The notes under the pieces: generated by a model
Databases searched by the model: none
What the model was told of the DNA's origin: nothing
What the model saw: only the letters and a program-made list of their open reading frames with translations
Part shown: piece after piece, positions 1 to 7,824 of the stretch
How positions within the stretch are numbered: position 1 is the first letter of the stretch
Layout: each line of letters opens with the position of its first letter
Assembly (NCBI RefSeq): GCF_042662625.1
Contig: NZ_JBHSXH010000015.1
Coordinates: 1,674,001 to 1,738,000 of the forward strand
Direction of reading: 5' to 3'
Origin: Halopelagius fulvigenes
GTDB taxonomy: Archaea > Halobacteriota > Halobacteria > Halobacteriales > Haloferacaceae
DNA length: 64,000 bases
Program-made: the position numbers and the translations under genes

Positions 1-885
1 GTCGCGGAACTTCTCGGGCACCTCCTCCTTCGGCCCGAAGTTCACCATGTCGAGTGCGCCGACGGAGACGACCTGCGGGACGCCGCGTTCGCCCGCCGCC
101 TCCAGACGGTCGGGTCCGGCGCTGAGGACGCCGCCGACGAGTTCGTCCGCCAGTTCCGTCGTCGTCGCGTCGAGGACCGCATCGACGACGCCCTGTTCGA
201 CGAGGTTCTCCATCGCCTCGCCGCCAGTGCCGGTGGCGTGAAAGACGATGCACTCGTAGCCGCGTTCCTCCAACCACGCGCGGGCCGCCTTCACGCAGGG
301 CGTCGTCACCCCGAACATGGTGACGGCGACGGTCGGACCGTCGTCCGCCTCGACGTCCGCCTCGTTGGTCACCATGCCGACCATCGCGAGGGCGGCGTTG
401 GAGATGATGCGCCGGGAGAGTCGGTTCAACCCCTCGATGTCGGCGACGGAGTACATCATCGTGATGTCGCGCGCGCCCACGTACGGGCGTGTGTCGCCGG
501 AGGCCATCGTCGAGACGACGAGCTTCGGGACGCCGTACGGAAGCGCCCGCATGGCTGTCGTGACGACGGAGGTGTTTCCGGACCCGCCGAGGCCGAGAAC
601 GCCGTCTAAGGCGCCCTCCTCGTGGAGTTCCTCGACGACGCGGGCGGCCCCGCGACCCATCGCGTCCATCGACTCGCCCCGGTCGCCCGACTCGCGGAGC
701 GATTCGACGGTCGTCCCCGCGCGGTCCGCGACTTCGGCGTTCGTCGTGTCCGGTTCGAAGGCCGGGTCGCCCATCACGCCCACGTCCACGACGTGGACGT
801 CCACGCCGTGGTCTGTCAACACGTCGCGGGCGAACGCGAACTCCTCGCCCTTCGTGTCGAGAGTACCGACGAGTGCGACGGTCAC
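1..885 (-). CDS. UPF0261 / Tm-1-like ATP-binding protein, 3' end beyond the window
   Basis: The minus-strand frame opens with a GTG start at 885 (MTVALVGTLDTKGEEF) and runs off the left edge, so about 295 residues of the N-terminal part are visible. The opening VGTLDTKGEE, the glycine-rich LGLGGSGNTSV and the PYVGARDITMMYSVADIEGLN stretch near residue 150 are typical of UPF0261 (Tm-1-like ATP-binding) proteins. The start codon overlaps the stop of the cupin gene (882-884), which implies translational coupling as the third gene of an operon with the TIM-barrel and cupin genes. In other organisms this family is found beside, or fused to, the same PEP-hydrolase-like TIM barrel; the biochemical role is not settled. 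Confidence 0.85.
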   Translation of the reverse strand, partial: MTVALVGTLDTKGEEFAFARDVLTDHGVDVHVVDVGVMGDPAFEPDTTNAEVADRAGTTVESLRESGDRGESMDAMGRGAARVVEELHEEGALDGVLGLGGSGNTSVVTTAMRALPYGVPKLVVSTMASGDTRPYVGARDITMMYSVADIEGLNRLSRRIISNAALAMVGMVTNEADVEADDGPTVAVTMFGVTTPCVKAARAWLEERGYECIVFHATGTGGEAMENLVEQGVVDAVLDATTTELADELVGGVLSAGPDRLEAAGERGVPQVVSVGALDMVNFGPKEEVPEKFRD

Positions 886-1316
886 GCGCCCTCACCTCCG
901 GCGTCCCGCGTCGGCAGTTCCCCCGGCGGGACGACGGTGCACTCGGGCATCTCGCGGAGTCGTTCCTCGGGTCCCGGCGGCGCGTACACCGCGAGGAGAC
1001 TGAGCGTCTCCCATCCGGTGTTGACCGTGCTGTGGGGAACGCCGCGGGGGACGAACACCACCTCGCCGGCTTCGACGCCGCGCGTCTCCTCGCCGACGGT
1101 CTGTTCGCCCTCGCCGTCGAGGACGTAGAGAATCTCGTCGCTCTCGGGGTGGTCGTGTCGTTCGTGGCCCTTGCCCGGTTCGAGTCGCACGACGCCCGCG
1201 CTGAACCGCTCGGAACCGGTCACTTCGGGCGTGTTGAGCCACTTGAGGACGCCCCAGTCGAACACCAGACTCTCCACGTCGTCCGGCGAGACGAACCGCG
1301 TCTCGTCGTCGCTCAT
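882..1316 (-). CDS. cupin domain protein
   Basis: This 144-residue protein starts at ATG 1316 (MSDDETRFVSPDD), which overlaps the stop of the upstream TIM-barrel gene by four bases. It is a single small beta-barrel cupin: the metal-binding motif 1 is visible as GKGHERHDHPESDEILYVLDGEGE (about residues 53-76), with candidate ligands His, His and Glu, and motif 2 as VPRGVPHSTVNTG (about residues 92-104). It is the middle gene of a three-gene operon. A role as a small-molecule isomerase, dioxygenase or binding protein for the operon substrate is possible, but nothing in the sequence fixes the substrate. A longer open frame reaches upstream to 1451, but that part is arginine-rich and overlaps the preceding gene. 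Confidence 0.85.
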   Translation of the reverse strand: MSDDETRFVSPDDVESLVFDWGVLKWLNTPEVTGSERFSAGVVRLEPGKGHERHDHPESDEILYVLDGEGEQTVGEETRGVEAGEVVFVPRGVPHSTVNTGWETLSLLAVYAPPGPEERLREMPECTVVPPGELPTRDAGGEGA

Positions 1317-2146
1317 AGCGAGATGTCCTTGAACTCGCGGGCCTGGTTCTCGATGGCCTCCTCGGTGGGGAGGCGTTCGATGCTGGACGCGCCGAAGAAC
1401 CCGACGACCCCCTCCGTGTTCTCGATGACGTACCGGGCGTCGTCGGGCCACGCTATCGGTCCGCCGTGGCAGATGACGAGAACGTCCTCGTTCGCCTCGA
1501 CGGCGGCGTCGCGAATCGCCTGCACCCGCTCTGCGGCCGTATCGAGGTCCAACGACGTCTCCGCGCCGATGTCGCCGGAGGTGGTGAGTCCCATGTGCGC
1601 GACGATTACGTCCGCGCCCGCCTCGGCCATCTCTCGCGCCTGTCTCTCGTCGAAGACGTACGGACAGGTGAGCATCCCCCGTTCGCTCGCCTCCCGAATC
1701 ATCTCGACTTCCTTATCGTAGCCCATCCCGGTCTCTTCGAGGTTCCGTCGGAACTGGCTGTCCTCGTCGATGAGGCCGACCGTCGGGAAGTTCTGGACGC
1801 CGGAGAACCCCTGTCGCTTCAGTTTCTCGACGAAGACGTCCATCTGCCTGAACGGGTCGGTGCCGTTGACCCCCGCGAGGACGGGCGTGTCCTCGACGAC
1901 CGGAAGCACCTCGTGGCCCATCTCCACGACGATTTCGTTCGCGTCGCCGTACGGGAGGAGCCCGGCCAGCGACCCCCGCCCGTTCATCCGGTACCGACCG
2001 GAGTTGTAGACGATGAGGAGGTCCACGCCGCCGCGTTCGGCGAACTTCGCCGAGATTCCCGTCCCGGCCCCCGCGCCGATTATCGGATCGCCCGATCCCA
2101 CCGCGTCCCGAAGTCGCTCCATCGAGTCCTGTCTGTCGAACTGCAT
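1313..2146 (-). CDS. phosphoenolpyruvate hydrolase-like TIM-barrel protein
   Basis: A 277-residue protein starting at ATG 2146 (MQFDRQDSMERL). The sequence IGAGAGTGISAKFAERGGVDLLIVYNSGRYRMNG, the PVLAGVNGTDPF stretch and FPTVGLIDEDSQFRRNLEETGMGYDKEVEMI are diagnostic of the pfam PEP_hydrolase-like TIM-barrel family. It is the first gene of an operon with the cupin and the UPF0261 protein. A TTAACATAAT box about 20-30 nt upstream of the start supports a leaderless transcript. By family knowledge, these barrels accompany UPF0261 proteins in bacteria and fungi; the reaction in archaea is unknown. Confidence 0.85.
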   Translation of the reverse strand: MQFDRQDSMERLRDAVGSGDPIIGAGAGTGISAKFAERGGVDLLIVYNSGRYRMNGRGSLAGLLPYGDANEIVVEMGHEVLPVVEDTPVLAGVNGTDPFRQMDVFVEKLKRQGFSGVQNFPTVGLIDEDSQFRRNLEETGMGYDKEVEMIREASERGMLTCPYVFDERQAREMAEAGADVIVAHMGLTTSGDIGAETSLDLDTAAERVQAIRDAAVEANEDVLVICHGGPIAWPDDARYVIENTEGVVGFFGASSIERLPTEEAIENQAREFKDISL

Positions 2147-2288
2147 ACGTACGACATGAACGTAGATTATGTTAATTCGTTGCAATTTTGTCGACGGGCG
2201 TGAACGTCACGCATTCGGTCTATCCCCGGCGCGGAACTCGCCGACTCGAACCACGCCGACTTTTATCCGCGACGGCGAACGTTCGGGT

Positions 2289-2606
2289 ATGACCGACTTC
2301 GACCCCGAGAAGTTCGAGGACAAGTACGTCCACTACTTCCCCGAACTCCAACGCGCGTACAAGAACGCGTTCGAGACGATGAACGAGGAGTACGACTCGA
2401 CGCTGATACACGGCATCGACCAGGAGATTCTCAACGAGTCCGAACCGATGTACGAGGACGGCGAGTTCCGCATCGACTTGCCGGAGAACCCCCACGACCG
2501 CCTCACGAGCGTCGTCGTCGACGACGAGAAACTCGACGCCACGCTGGACCGATACACCGACGAGATTCGGGCCGAACTCCGGCGCGTCTTCGGTGTACAG
2601 TCCTGA
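2289..2606 (+). CDS. conserved haloarchaeal protein (DUF5783-like)
   Basis: A 105-residue acidic protein starting at ATG 2289 (MTDFDPEKFEDKYVHYF). A TTTTATC box at 2261-2267 lies 22-28 nt upstream, as expected for a leaderless mRNA, so the start is secure even though an open frame extends further upstream. I recognise the family only as a small haloarchaeal protein (DUF5783). It is predicted to be mostly helical, with no cysteines, signal peptide or membrane segment. It precedes the NifU-like gene by 38 bases in the same direction. No function can be given. Confidence 0.8.
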   Translation: MTDFDPEKFEDKYVHYFPELQRAYKNAFETMNEEYDSTLIHGIDQEILNESEPMYEDGEFRIDLPENPHDRLTSVVVDDEKLDATLDRYTDEIRAELRRVFGVQS

Positions 2607-2644
2607 ACCAAAGGCCTAAGCCAGTTCGTCTCGAACCCGGAACC

Positions 2645-3007
2645 ATGAGTACGGACGCGACCGACGGAGACGACGACCTCAAAGACCGGGTCACGAACTT
2701 CCTCCGCCGGAACTTCCCACAGATTCAGATGCACGGTGGCTCCGCGGCGATTCAGCACCTCGACCGCGAGTCGGGCGAGGTCACCATCATGCTCGGCGGC
2801 GCTTGCTCCGGGTGCGGCATCTCGCCGATGACCATCCAGGCCATCAAGAGCCGCATGGTCAAGGAGATCCCCGAGATAGAGAAGGTCAACGCCGAAACCG
2901 GAATGGGCGACGACGGCGGCCACGGTGGCGGCATGTCCCCCTCGTTCCCCGGCGACACCGAAGGCGACGACGGCGAGAGCGACGAAGGGCCGCAGGCCCC
3001 GTTCTGA
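2645..3007 (+). CDS. NifU-like iron-sulfur scaffold protein
   Basis: A 120-residue protein made of one NifU C-terminal domain (about residues 12-85) and a Gly/Asp-rich tail. The Fe-S binding motif is present as GGACSGCGISPMT (Cys at about 53 and 56), and FPQIQMHGGSAAI matches the conserved start of the domain. By family knowledge it assembles or carries a [4Fe-4S] cluster for transfer to client proteins in the cytoplasm. The 35-residue acidic tail is a haloarchaeal addition with low complexity. Confidence 0.93.
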   Translation: MSTDATDGDDDLKDRVTNFLRRNFPQIQMHGGSAAIQHLDRESGEVTIMLGGACSGCGISPMTIQAIKSRMVKEIPEIEKVNAETGMGDDGGHGGGMSPSFPGDTEGDDGESDEGPQAPF

Positions 3008-3131
3008 GGTTCGCGGTTTCCCCGATCTTCTTCGTTTTCGCGCCCGGCCAGCGGTGCGACCGGGTCGCAGGGAGCGGGAGCGAACGGGCGAGAACAGGAA
3101 GTTTATCCCGCGTTCGCCCGCACTGCGGGGT

Positions 3132-4670
3132 ATGACCGAGTCGCCCGACAACGTCCTCTTCGTCGTGATGGACACGGTCCGGAAGGACCACCTCACGCCG
3201 TACGGCTATGAGAAGCCGACGACGCCGACGCTGGAATCGTTCACGGAGGAGGCGACGGTGTTCGAACAGGCCGTCGCCCCCGCGCCGTGGACGCTCCCGG
3301 TCCACGCGTCGCTCTTCACCGGGATGTACCCGAGTCACCACGGGGCCGACCAAGAGAACCCCTACCTGGAGGGCGCGACGACGCTGGCGCAGACGCTCTC
3401 CGCGGCGGGGTACGACACCGCGTGTTACTCCTCGAACGCGTGGATTACGCCGTACACCCACCTCACCAACGGCTTCGACGACCAGAACAACTTCTTCGAG
3501 GTGATGCCCGGCGACTTCCTGTCGGGTCCGCTGGCGAAGGCGTGGAAGACGATGAACGACAACGAGTCGCTTCGGGCAATCGCGGACAAACTCGTCAGTC
3601 TCGGCAACACCGCCCACGAGTACCTCGCCGGCGGCGAGGGCGCGGACTCGAAGACGCCCGCCGTCATCGACCAGACGAGGTCGTTCATCGACGACTCCGA
3701 GAACTTCTTCACGTTCATCAACCTCATGGACGCGCACCTGCCGTACCACCCGCCCGACGAGTTCGCCGAGGAGTTCGCCCCCGGCGTCGATTCGACGGAG
3801 ATATGCCAGAACTCCAAGGAGTACAACTCCGGCGCACGCGACATCGACGACGACGAGTGGGAGGCGATTCGGGGGCTGTACGACGCCGAAATCGCCCACA
3901 TCGACGACCAACTCGGCCGCCTGTTCGGCTGGCTGAAGGAGACGGGCCGGTGGGACGACACGATGGTCGTCGTCTGCGCCGACCACGGCGAACTCCACGG
4001 CGAACACGACCTGTACGGCCACGAGTTCTGCCTGTACGACCCCCTCGTGAACGTCCCCCTGATGGTCAAGCACCCGGAACTGGAGGAGGACCGCCGCGAG
4101 GACCAGGTCGAACTGGTGGACCTCTATCACACCGTCCTCGACGCCCTCGGCGTGGAGGGCGGCGCGCCCGCCGAACCGGGCGACGACGCCGTCGCACTCG
4201 ACCGCACCCGGTCGTTGCTCTCGCAGTCGTACCGCGAGTTCGCCGAGGCGACGAACGACGACCCCGGCCAGATCGGCGACGGCGAGTACGCGTTCGTGGA
4301 GTACTCCCGCCCGGTGGTCGAACTGAAGCAGTTAGAGGAGAAGGCCTCGGACGCGGGTATCACGCTCCCGACGGACTCGCGGTTCTACTCGCGGATGCGC
4401 GCCGCCCGCCGGACGGACGCGAAGTACGTCCGCATCGACCGCATCGCGGACGAGGCGTACCGCCTCGATTCGGACCCCGACGAGACGGAGAACCTCGCGG
4501 ACGAGGGCGACGAGGCAATCGAGGCGACGGAGGCGACGCTCTCGGAGTTCGAGGCGGCCGTCGGCGGCGCGTGGACCGACGCCTTGGACGACGAGGTGTC
4601 GGACGACACCGTCGAGGAGATGGACGAGGACGCCCAAGAACGGCTCAGGGACCTCGGCTACCTCGAATGA
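3132..4670 (+). CDS. sulfatase-fold (alkaline phosphatase superfamily) hydrolase
   Basis: A 512-residue cytoplasmic-looking protein starting at ATG 3132; a TTTATC box at 3102-3107 is 25-30 nt upstream. The N-terminal metal motif is VVMDTVRKDHLTPYGY, and the second metal site is VCADHGELHGEHDLYGHE (about residues 280-297). The nucleophile motif reads WTLPVHASLFTG: a threonine occupies the position that is Cys or Ser (formylglycine precursor) in true sulfatases, and the CxPxR arginine is His. The enzyme is therefore more likely a phosphatase or phospho-transferase type member than a formylglycine sulfatase. There is no signal peptide. The substrate is unknown. Confidence 0.88.
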   Translation: MTESPDNVLFVVMDTVRKDHLTPYGYEKPTTPTLESFTEEATVFEQAVAPAPWTLPVHASLFTGMYPSHHGADQENPYLEGATTLAQTLSAAGYDTACYSSNAWITPYTHLTNGFDDQNNFFEVMPGDFLSGPLAKAWKTMNDNESLRAIADKLVSLGNTAHEYLAGGEGADSKTPAVIDQTRSFIDDSENFFTFINLMDAHLPYHPPDEFAEEFAPGVDSTEICQNSKEYNSGARDIDDDEWEAIRGLYDAEIAHIDDQLGRLFGWLKETGRWDDTMVVVCADHGELHGEHDLYGHEFCLYDPLVNVPLMVKHPELEEDRREDQVELVDLYHTVLDALGVEGGAPAEPGDDAVALDRTRSLLSQSYREFAEATNDDPGQIGDGEYAFVEYSRPVVELKQLEEKASDAGITLPTDSRFYSRMRAARRTDAKYVRIDRIADEAYRLDSDPDETENLADEGDEAIEATEATLSEFEAAVGGAWTDALDDEVSDDTVEEMDEDAQERLRDLGYLE

Positions 4671-4770
4671 GAGCCCGAGGGAACCGTCGAAACGCCACCC
4701 CGGAGACGGTTCGGCGGGCCGCGTCGGATACGGGGCACGCGTTTGACACGCCTCGTCGAACGGGTCGGTG

Positions 4771-5412
4771 TCAAACGAGTTCCGTGATGATCTTCATTTC
4801 GATTTTCCGCAGGTGTTCGCCGACCGTCCCCGCGGAGATATTCGTCCGATCCGCAAGGTCACGGAGGGTCGCGCGCCGCGGCATCTCGTAGTAGCCCGCC
4901 TCGACCGCTAATTCCAACAACTCTCGCTGACGATCCGTCAGCAGCGACGCGAGCCGGCGCATATCCGGACGATACTCGCCAATCCCTTCGAGCGAAATCT
5001 GAATGCCGTCGGGGATTTCCGCGATTGCCTCTCGGAATTTCTTGTCCTCTCCGACCATGGTTACCCGAAGCCCACCCTGATCCGTGTACTCCATCGGCCA
5101 GTTCACAACGATCTCGTACCGTCGAAATATGCTGAGGAGGTCGGTCATAAGGGCATTCGCTCGAAAATGGAGATAGATGAGCCCTTCCGACGCCTCGGAC
5201 TTTTCGCACGCCAGTACGTCCGGGTGGGCCTCCAGTAATTCCGCGCCCTCTTCGAAGTCGTCACGAAGTTGATACAGTCCGACGCCGGTTCCGTCGTCTA
5301 AGAGATTGATGTAGTGAATCGCTTCGACTTTCACCGCTCGATCGGTAGCGCACGCGCCGTTCGAACAGCGTTCATCGTCGATCTGAGGGATGACGAACGT
5401 AATGTATCTCAT
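4771..5412 (-). CDS. Bat-type helix-turn-helix transcription regulator
   Basis: A 213-residue protein. The C-terminal 50 residues are an HTH_10 (bacterio-opsin activator type) domain: LTDRQRELLELAVEAGYYEMPRR followed by LADRTNISAGTVGEHLRKIE. The N-terminal 150 residues form an uncharacterised sensor domain typical of haloarchaeal Bat-like regulators. The start at ATG 5412 (MRYITFVIPQ) is preferred over upstream ATGs because a TATA box (minus-strand GGGTTTATATAT, around 5498-5510) would place transcription start downstream of those ATGs. The target genes are unknown; the divergent neighbour at 5621 encodes a small membrane protein. Confidence 0.88.
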   Translation of the reverse strand: MRYITFVIPQIDDERCSNGACATDRAVKVEAIHYINLLDDGTGVGLYQLRDDFEEGAELLEAHPDVLACEKSEASEGLIYLHFRANALMTDLLSIFRRYEIVVNWPMEYTDQGGLRVTMVGEDKKFREAIAEIPDGIQISLEGIGEYRPDMRRLASLLTDRQRELLELAVEAGYYEMPRRATLRDLADRTNISAGTVGEHLRKIEMKIITELV

Positions 5413-5620
5413 ACTTCGGTTACTCTGTTCAGGAACGAGTCGACCGGATCGTATCCGTCGCCGCCGGTGCCGGGTCGAAGGGAGAATACGCATCGCGCAT
5501 ATATAAACCCGCCTCAGATGTGCGGCGCTATTGGCATGCACGGAGGGACCGTCTCTATCGCCATCTCATGCCGAACAGAGAAGCTGAAAGAGACGACAAT
5601 CTCGGGAGCCGTACTGACGA

Positions 5621-5848
5621 ATGAACCCGAAATCGATCGGATTGACCGTCCTCGGCGCCGTCGTGGCGCTTCTCGGGGTGTTATGGTTAGTTCAAGGTCT
5701 CGGGCTCGTCCAGATAGGTCCGATTCTGTGCGTCGCAGAGTGCGAACCGATAACCGGAAGATCAGTACAGTGGGCGGTCATCGGTACGATAGCCCTGTTC
5801 GTGGGAGCCGTCGCCGTCTGGGCGGGGCAGAGACGAATAAACCGATGA
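5621..5848 (+). CDS. small two-helix membrane protein, hypothetical
   Basis: A 75-residue protein with two clear hydrophobic segments, GLTVLGAVVALLGVLWLVQG (about 7-26) and WAVIGTIALFVGAVAVWAG (about 51-69), separated by a short loop holding two cysteines (CVAEC) and ending in a basic tail. It is divergently arranged to the Bat-type regulator and convergent with the SMR gene, 49 bases before that gene's end. I do not recognise the family. The CxxxC pair on one side of the membrane could bind metal or form a disulfide (inference). Confidence 0.6.
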   Translation: MNPKSIGLTVLGAVVALLGVLWLVQGLGLVQIGPILCVAECEPITGRSVQWAVIGTIALFVGAVAVWAGQRRINR

Positions 5849-5897
5849 GCGTTCCGATCGGAGTCGTGACCACGATCGGACCGCTTCCTCACCGCGT

Positions 5898-6224
5898 CTA
5901 TCCCGCGAACCGCAGTCCCGTGACTCCCGCGACGATGGCGGTGAGACAGGCGAGTCGGACCGGCGACGTGGACTCGCCGAACAGGACGATGCCGAGGACG
6001 ACGGTGCCGACGGCGCCGACGCCGGTCCAGACGGCGTAGGCCGTCCCGACGGGCAACACTTCGACGGCCTTCGCGAGACCGGCCATGCTCACGACGAGGG
6101 CGACGACGACCACCGCCGTCGCGCGGAGGTTCGAGAAGCCGTCGGCGTACTCTAGTCCGACCGCCCACACCGTCTCGAAGCAGGCGGCCGCGAGGAGGAC
6201 GAGCCACGCGGTCTGTTGGTTCAC
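5898..6224 (-). CDS. SMR-family (SugE-like) small multidrug/guanidinium exporter
   Basis: A 108-residue protein with four transmembrane helices, the usual SMR length. The essential membrane-embedded glutamate is in AACFETVWAVGLEYADGF (Glu at about residue 17), and the motif LPVGTAYAVWTGVGAVG around residues 56-72 is the SMR signature. The TVWA and GLEYADGF sequence resembles the SugE/Gdx subgroup, whose established substrate is guanidinium; assignment to that subgroup is an inference. It acts in the cytoplasmic membrane as a proton-coupled dimer. Confidence 0.9.
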   Translation of the reverse strand: MNQQTAWLVLLAAACFETVWAVGLEYADGFSNLRATAVVVVALVVSMAGLAKAVEVLPVGTAYAVWTGVGAVGTVVLGIVLFGESTSPVRLACLTAIVAGVTGLRFAG

Positions 6225-6287
6225 GCGCGTCGCTTCGGGGGACGCCGCCTTGACCGGTGCGGAATCGTCCCGGCGCGCACCGAGGGG

Positions 6288-7184
6288 TCAGCGAACCCCG
6301 CGACCCGCCTCCCAGGCGCGCAGGAGATCCGCGAGCGTCCGGTTCGTCGGCGCGTCGATTCCGTGCCGGTCGGCGCGTGCGACCACCTCGCCGTGGATGG
6401 CCTCGACTTCGGTCCGTCGGCCCGAGTCCACGTCCTGCAGCATCGACGACCGGTTGGCGGCGGTGTCCGACACCACCTCGTCCACCGCCGCGCGCGCGCC
6501 GCGGTAGGTGAGGCGGACGCCCTCGGCACGGGCGACGCGGACCGCCTCGCGCGCCGCGCGGTGGGCCACCTCCGACGCCGGTCCGTCGGCGAGAGCGCCG
6601 TTCTCGACGCGCGCGAGGGCGGTGACGGCGTTGATTCCCGCGTTGACGGCCAACTTCCGCCAGCGACGCCGCGGCATGTCCGTCGCCACGAGGGTCCGCA
6701 GGCCCGCGTCGCGGAACGCTTTGCCGACGCGTTCGGCGGCGGGGTCGGTGCCGCCGGCGCGCGCCCCCAAGACCACCCGCCCGACGCCGGTGCACTCGAC
6801 GCGTCCGGGTTCGCGGAGGCGCGCGCCGTAGGTGGCCGTCCCCGCCAGGACCGTCGCGTCGAGCCTCGACGCGAGCGTCTCCTCGGTCAGGCCGTTCTGC
6901 AACGAGAGGACGGCGTCGTACGACCCGGTGGCGAGCGTTTCGGCGGCGGCGGCGGTGTCGAACGACTTCACCGTCACCACCGCCACGTCGGCGGCGCGCC
7001 CCTCGCCGTCGGTGACGGCGTCCGGGGCGGTGCGGGCCGTCTCCGCGCCGGTGACGGAGAGGCCGTCGACTCTGACCCGCGAGACGTGCGGGTCGCGCCC
7101 GACGAGCGTCACGTCGTGGACGCGTGCCAACAGACCGCCGACGAGCGACCCGAGGCTGCCAGCGCCGAAGACGAGAATCTCCAT
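6288..7184 (-). CDS. panE: 2-dehydropantoate 2-reductase (ketopantoate reductase)
   Basis: A 298-residue protein with the N-terminal Rossmann NAD(P) motif MEILVFGAGSLGSLVGGLLA, followed by VVTVKSFDTAAAAETL and LSLQNGLTEETL, which are ketopantoate reductase signatures. The conserved catalytic Lys lies in RRRWRKLAVNAGINAVTAL (about residue 176), with a C-terminal helical domain. By pathway knowledge it reduces 2-dehydropantoate to pantoate for CoA biosynthesis. Archaeal CoA synthesis uses this step with pantoate kinase. It follows the zinc-ribbon gene on the same strand with 55 bases between. Confidence 0.88.
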   Translation of the reverse strand: MEILVFGAGSLGSLVGGLLARVHDVTLVGRDPHVSRVRVDGLSVTGAETARTAPDAVTDGEGRAADVAVVTVKSFDTAAAAETLATGSYDAVLSLQNGLTEETLASRLDATVLAGTATYGARLREPGRVECTGVGRVVLGARAGGTDPAAERVGKAFRDAGLRTLVATDMPRRRWRKLAVNAGINAVTALARVENGALADGPASEVAHRAAREAVRVARAEGVRLTYRGARAAVDEVVSDTAANRSSMLQDVDSGRRTEVEAIHGEVVARADRHGIDAPTNRTLADLLRAWEAGRGVR

Positions 7185-7239
7185 GCTCGCCTCGACTGCG
7201 AGCCTCCGGAAAAAGCAGTCGGATACCGTACGGCCGCGG

Positions 7240-7533
7240 TCAGTCCTCGGTCCAGTACATCAGGTCCTCTTTCTCCGTCCCGCAGTTGGGGCACTTCGGC
7301 GGCAGGTCGTCGTCTAACTCGCCCATCTCGCCGCAGTTCGTGCACCGCCACATCAACTCCGCCTCGCCGAACTCGTGGCCGGAGCGTTCGTGTTCGACGG
7401 ACATCTTGTCGATTCCCTCCTCCGTCGTGACGAAGAAGCCGTCCGTGTCGAACCCGCGGATGTTTCCGAGGGGGCGTCCGTCTTCCGTGTACACTGTCAT
7501 TCCGACTTTGGGTGCGGGGCTTTCTTCGGACAT
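7240..7533 (-). CDS. zinc-ribbon protein with PRC-barrel-like N-terminus
   Basis: A 97-residue protein. Residues 9-45 (VGMTVYTEDGRPLGNIRGFDTDGFFV) look like a short PRC-barrel-type beta domain. The C-terminus carries a rubredoxin-like zinc ribbon with two pairs of cysteines, CTNCGEMG and CPNCGTEK (about residues 64-85). The family is common in haloarchaea, but its function is not known to me. It may form a unit with panE, which lies 55 bases downstream on the same strand. Confidence 0.8.
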   Translation of the reverse strand: MSEESPAPKVGMTVYTEDGRPLGNIRGFDTDGFFVTTEEGIDKMSVEHERSGHEFGEAELMWRCTNCGEMGELDDDLPPKCPNCGTEKEDLMYWTED

Positions 7534-7631
7534 AGATGGGGGTTCGCTCGCCAGTCAGATAACTCTCCCCGCCGACACCTTCAGGGGGACGCGCCGCGAT
7601 ACGGGGCGAGAACCGAGAGCGGGGGACGTTC

Positions 7632-7824
7632 GGTGGCGGAGAACGCGAGATGTCGTACCGCGAGGCGAGCCCTCGCGGAATCTTTTTGGTGCAGATTTTC
7701 GCGAGGAGTGCGAGACAACGGAGTCGTCTCGCTTCTTCACGAGTGACCGTCAGTCACCCGTGAAGAGGGTTCCCACAGCGCACCGAAGGCGCGCGAGGAA
7801 ACCCGACGAAGCAAAACGGTGCTA
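7632..7824 (-). repeat. haloarchaeal 3'-UTR repeat element, copy A
   Basis: The sequence from 7632 to about 7716 matches 41170-41255 in several blocks: GGTGGCGGA, then a GTACCG-GAG block, then CTTTTTGGTnCAGnTTTT followed by GCGAGGAG. A further matching block ends exactly at the TAG stop codon of the downstream minus-strand gene (7822-7824). Seen from that gene, it is a 3' UTR that begins at the stop codon with a T-rich, terminator-like CACCGTTTTGC. It holds no convincing ORF. Confidence 0.55.

Noticed and set aside
3287..4891. A 534-codon Arg-rich frame on the plus strand.
   Set aside because: Out-of-frame shadow of the sulfatase-fold gene, rich in RRR runs.
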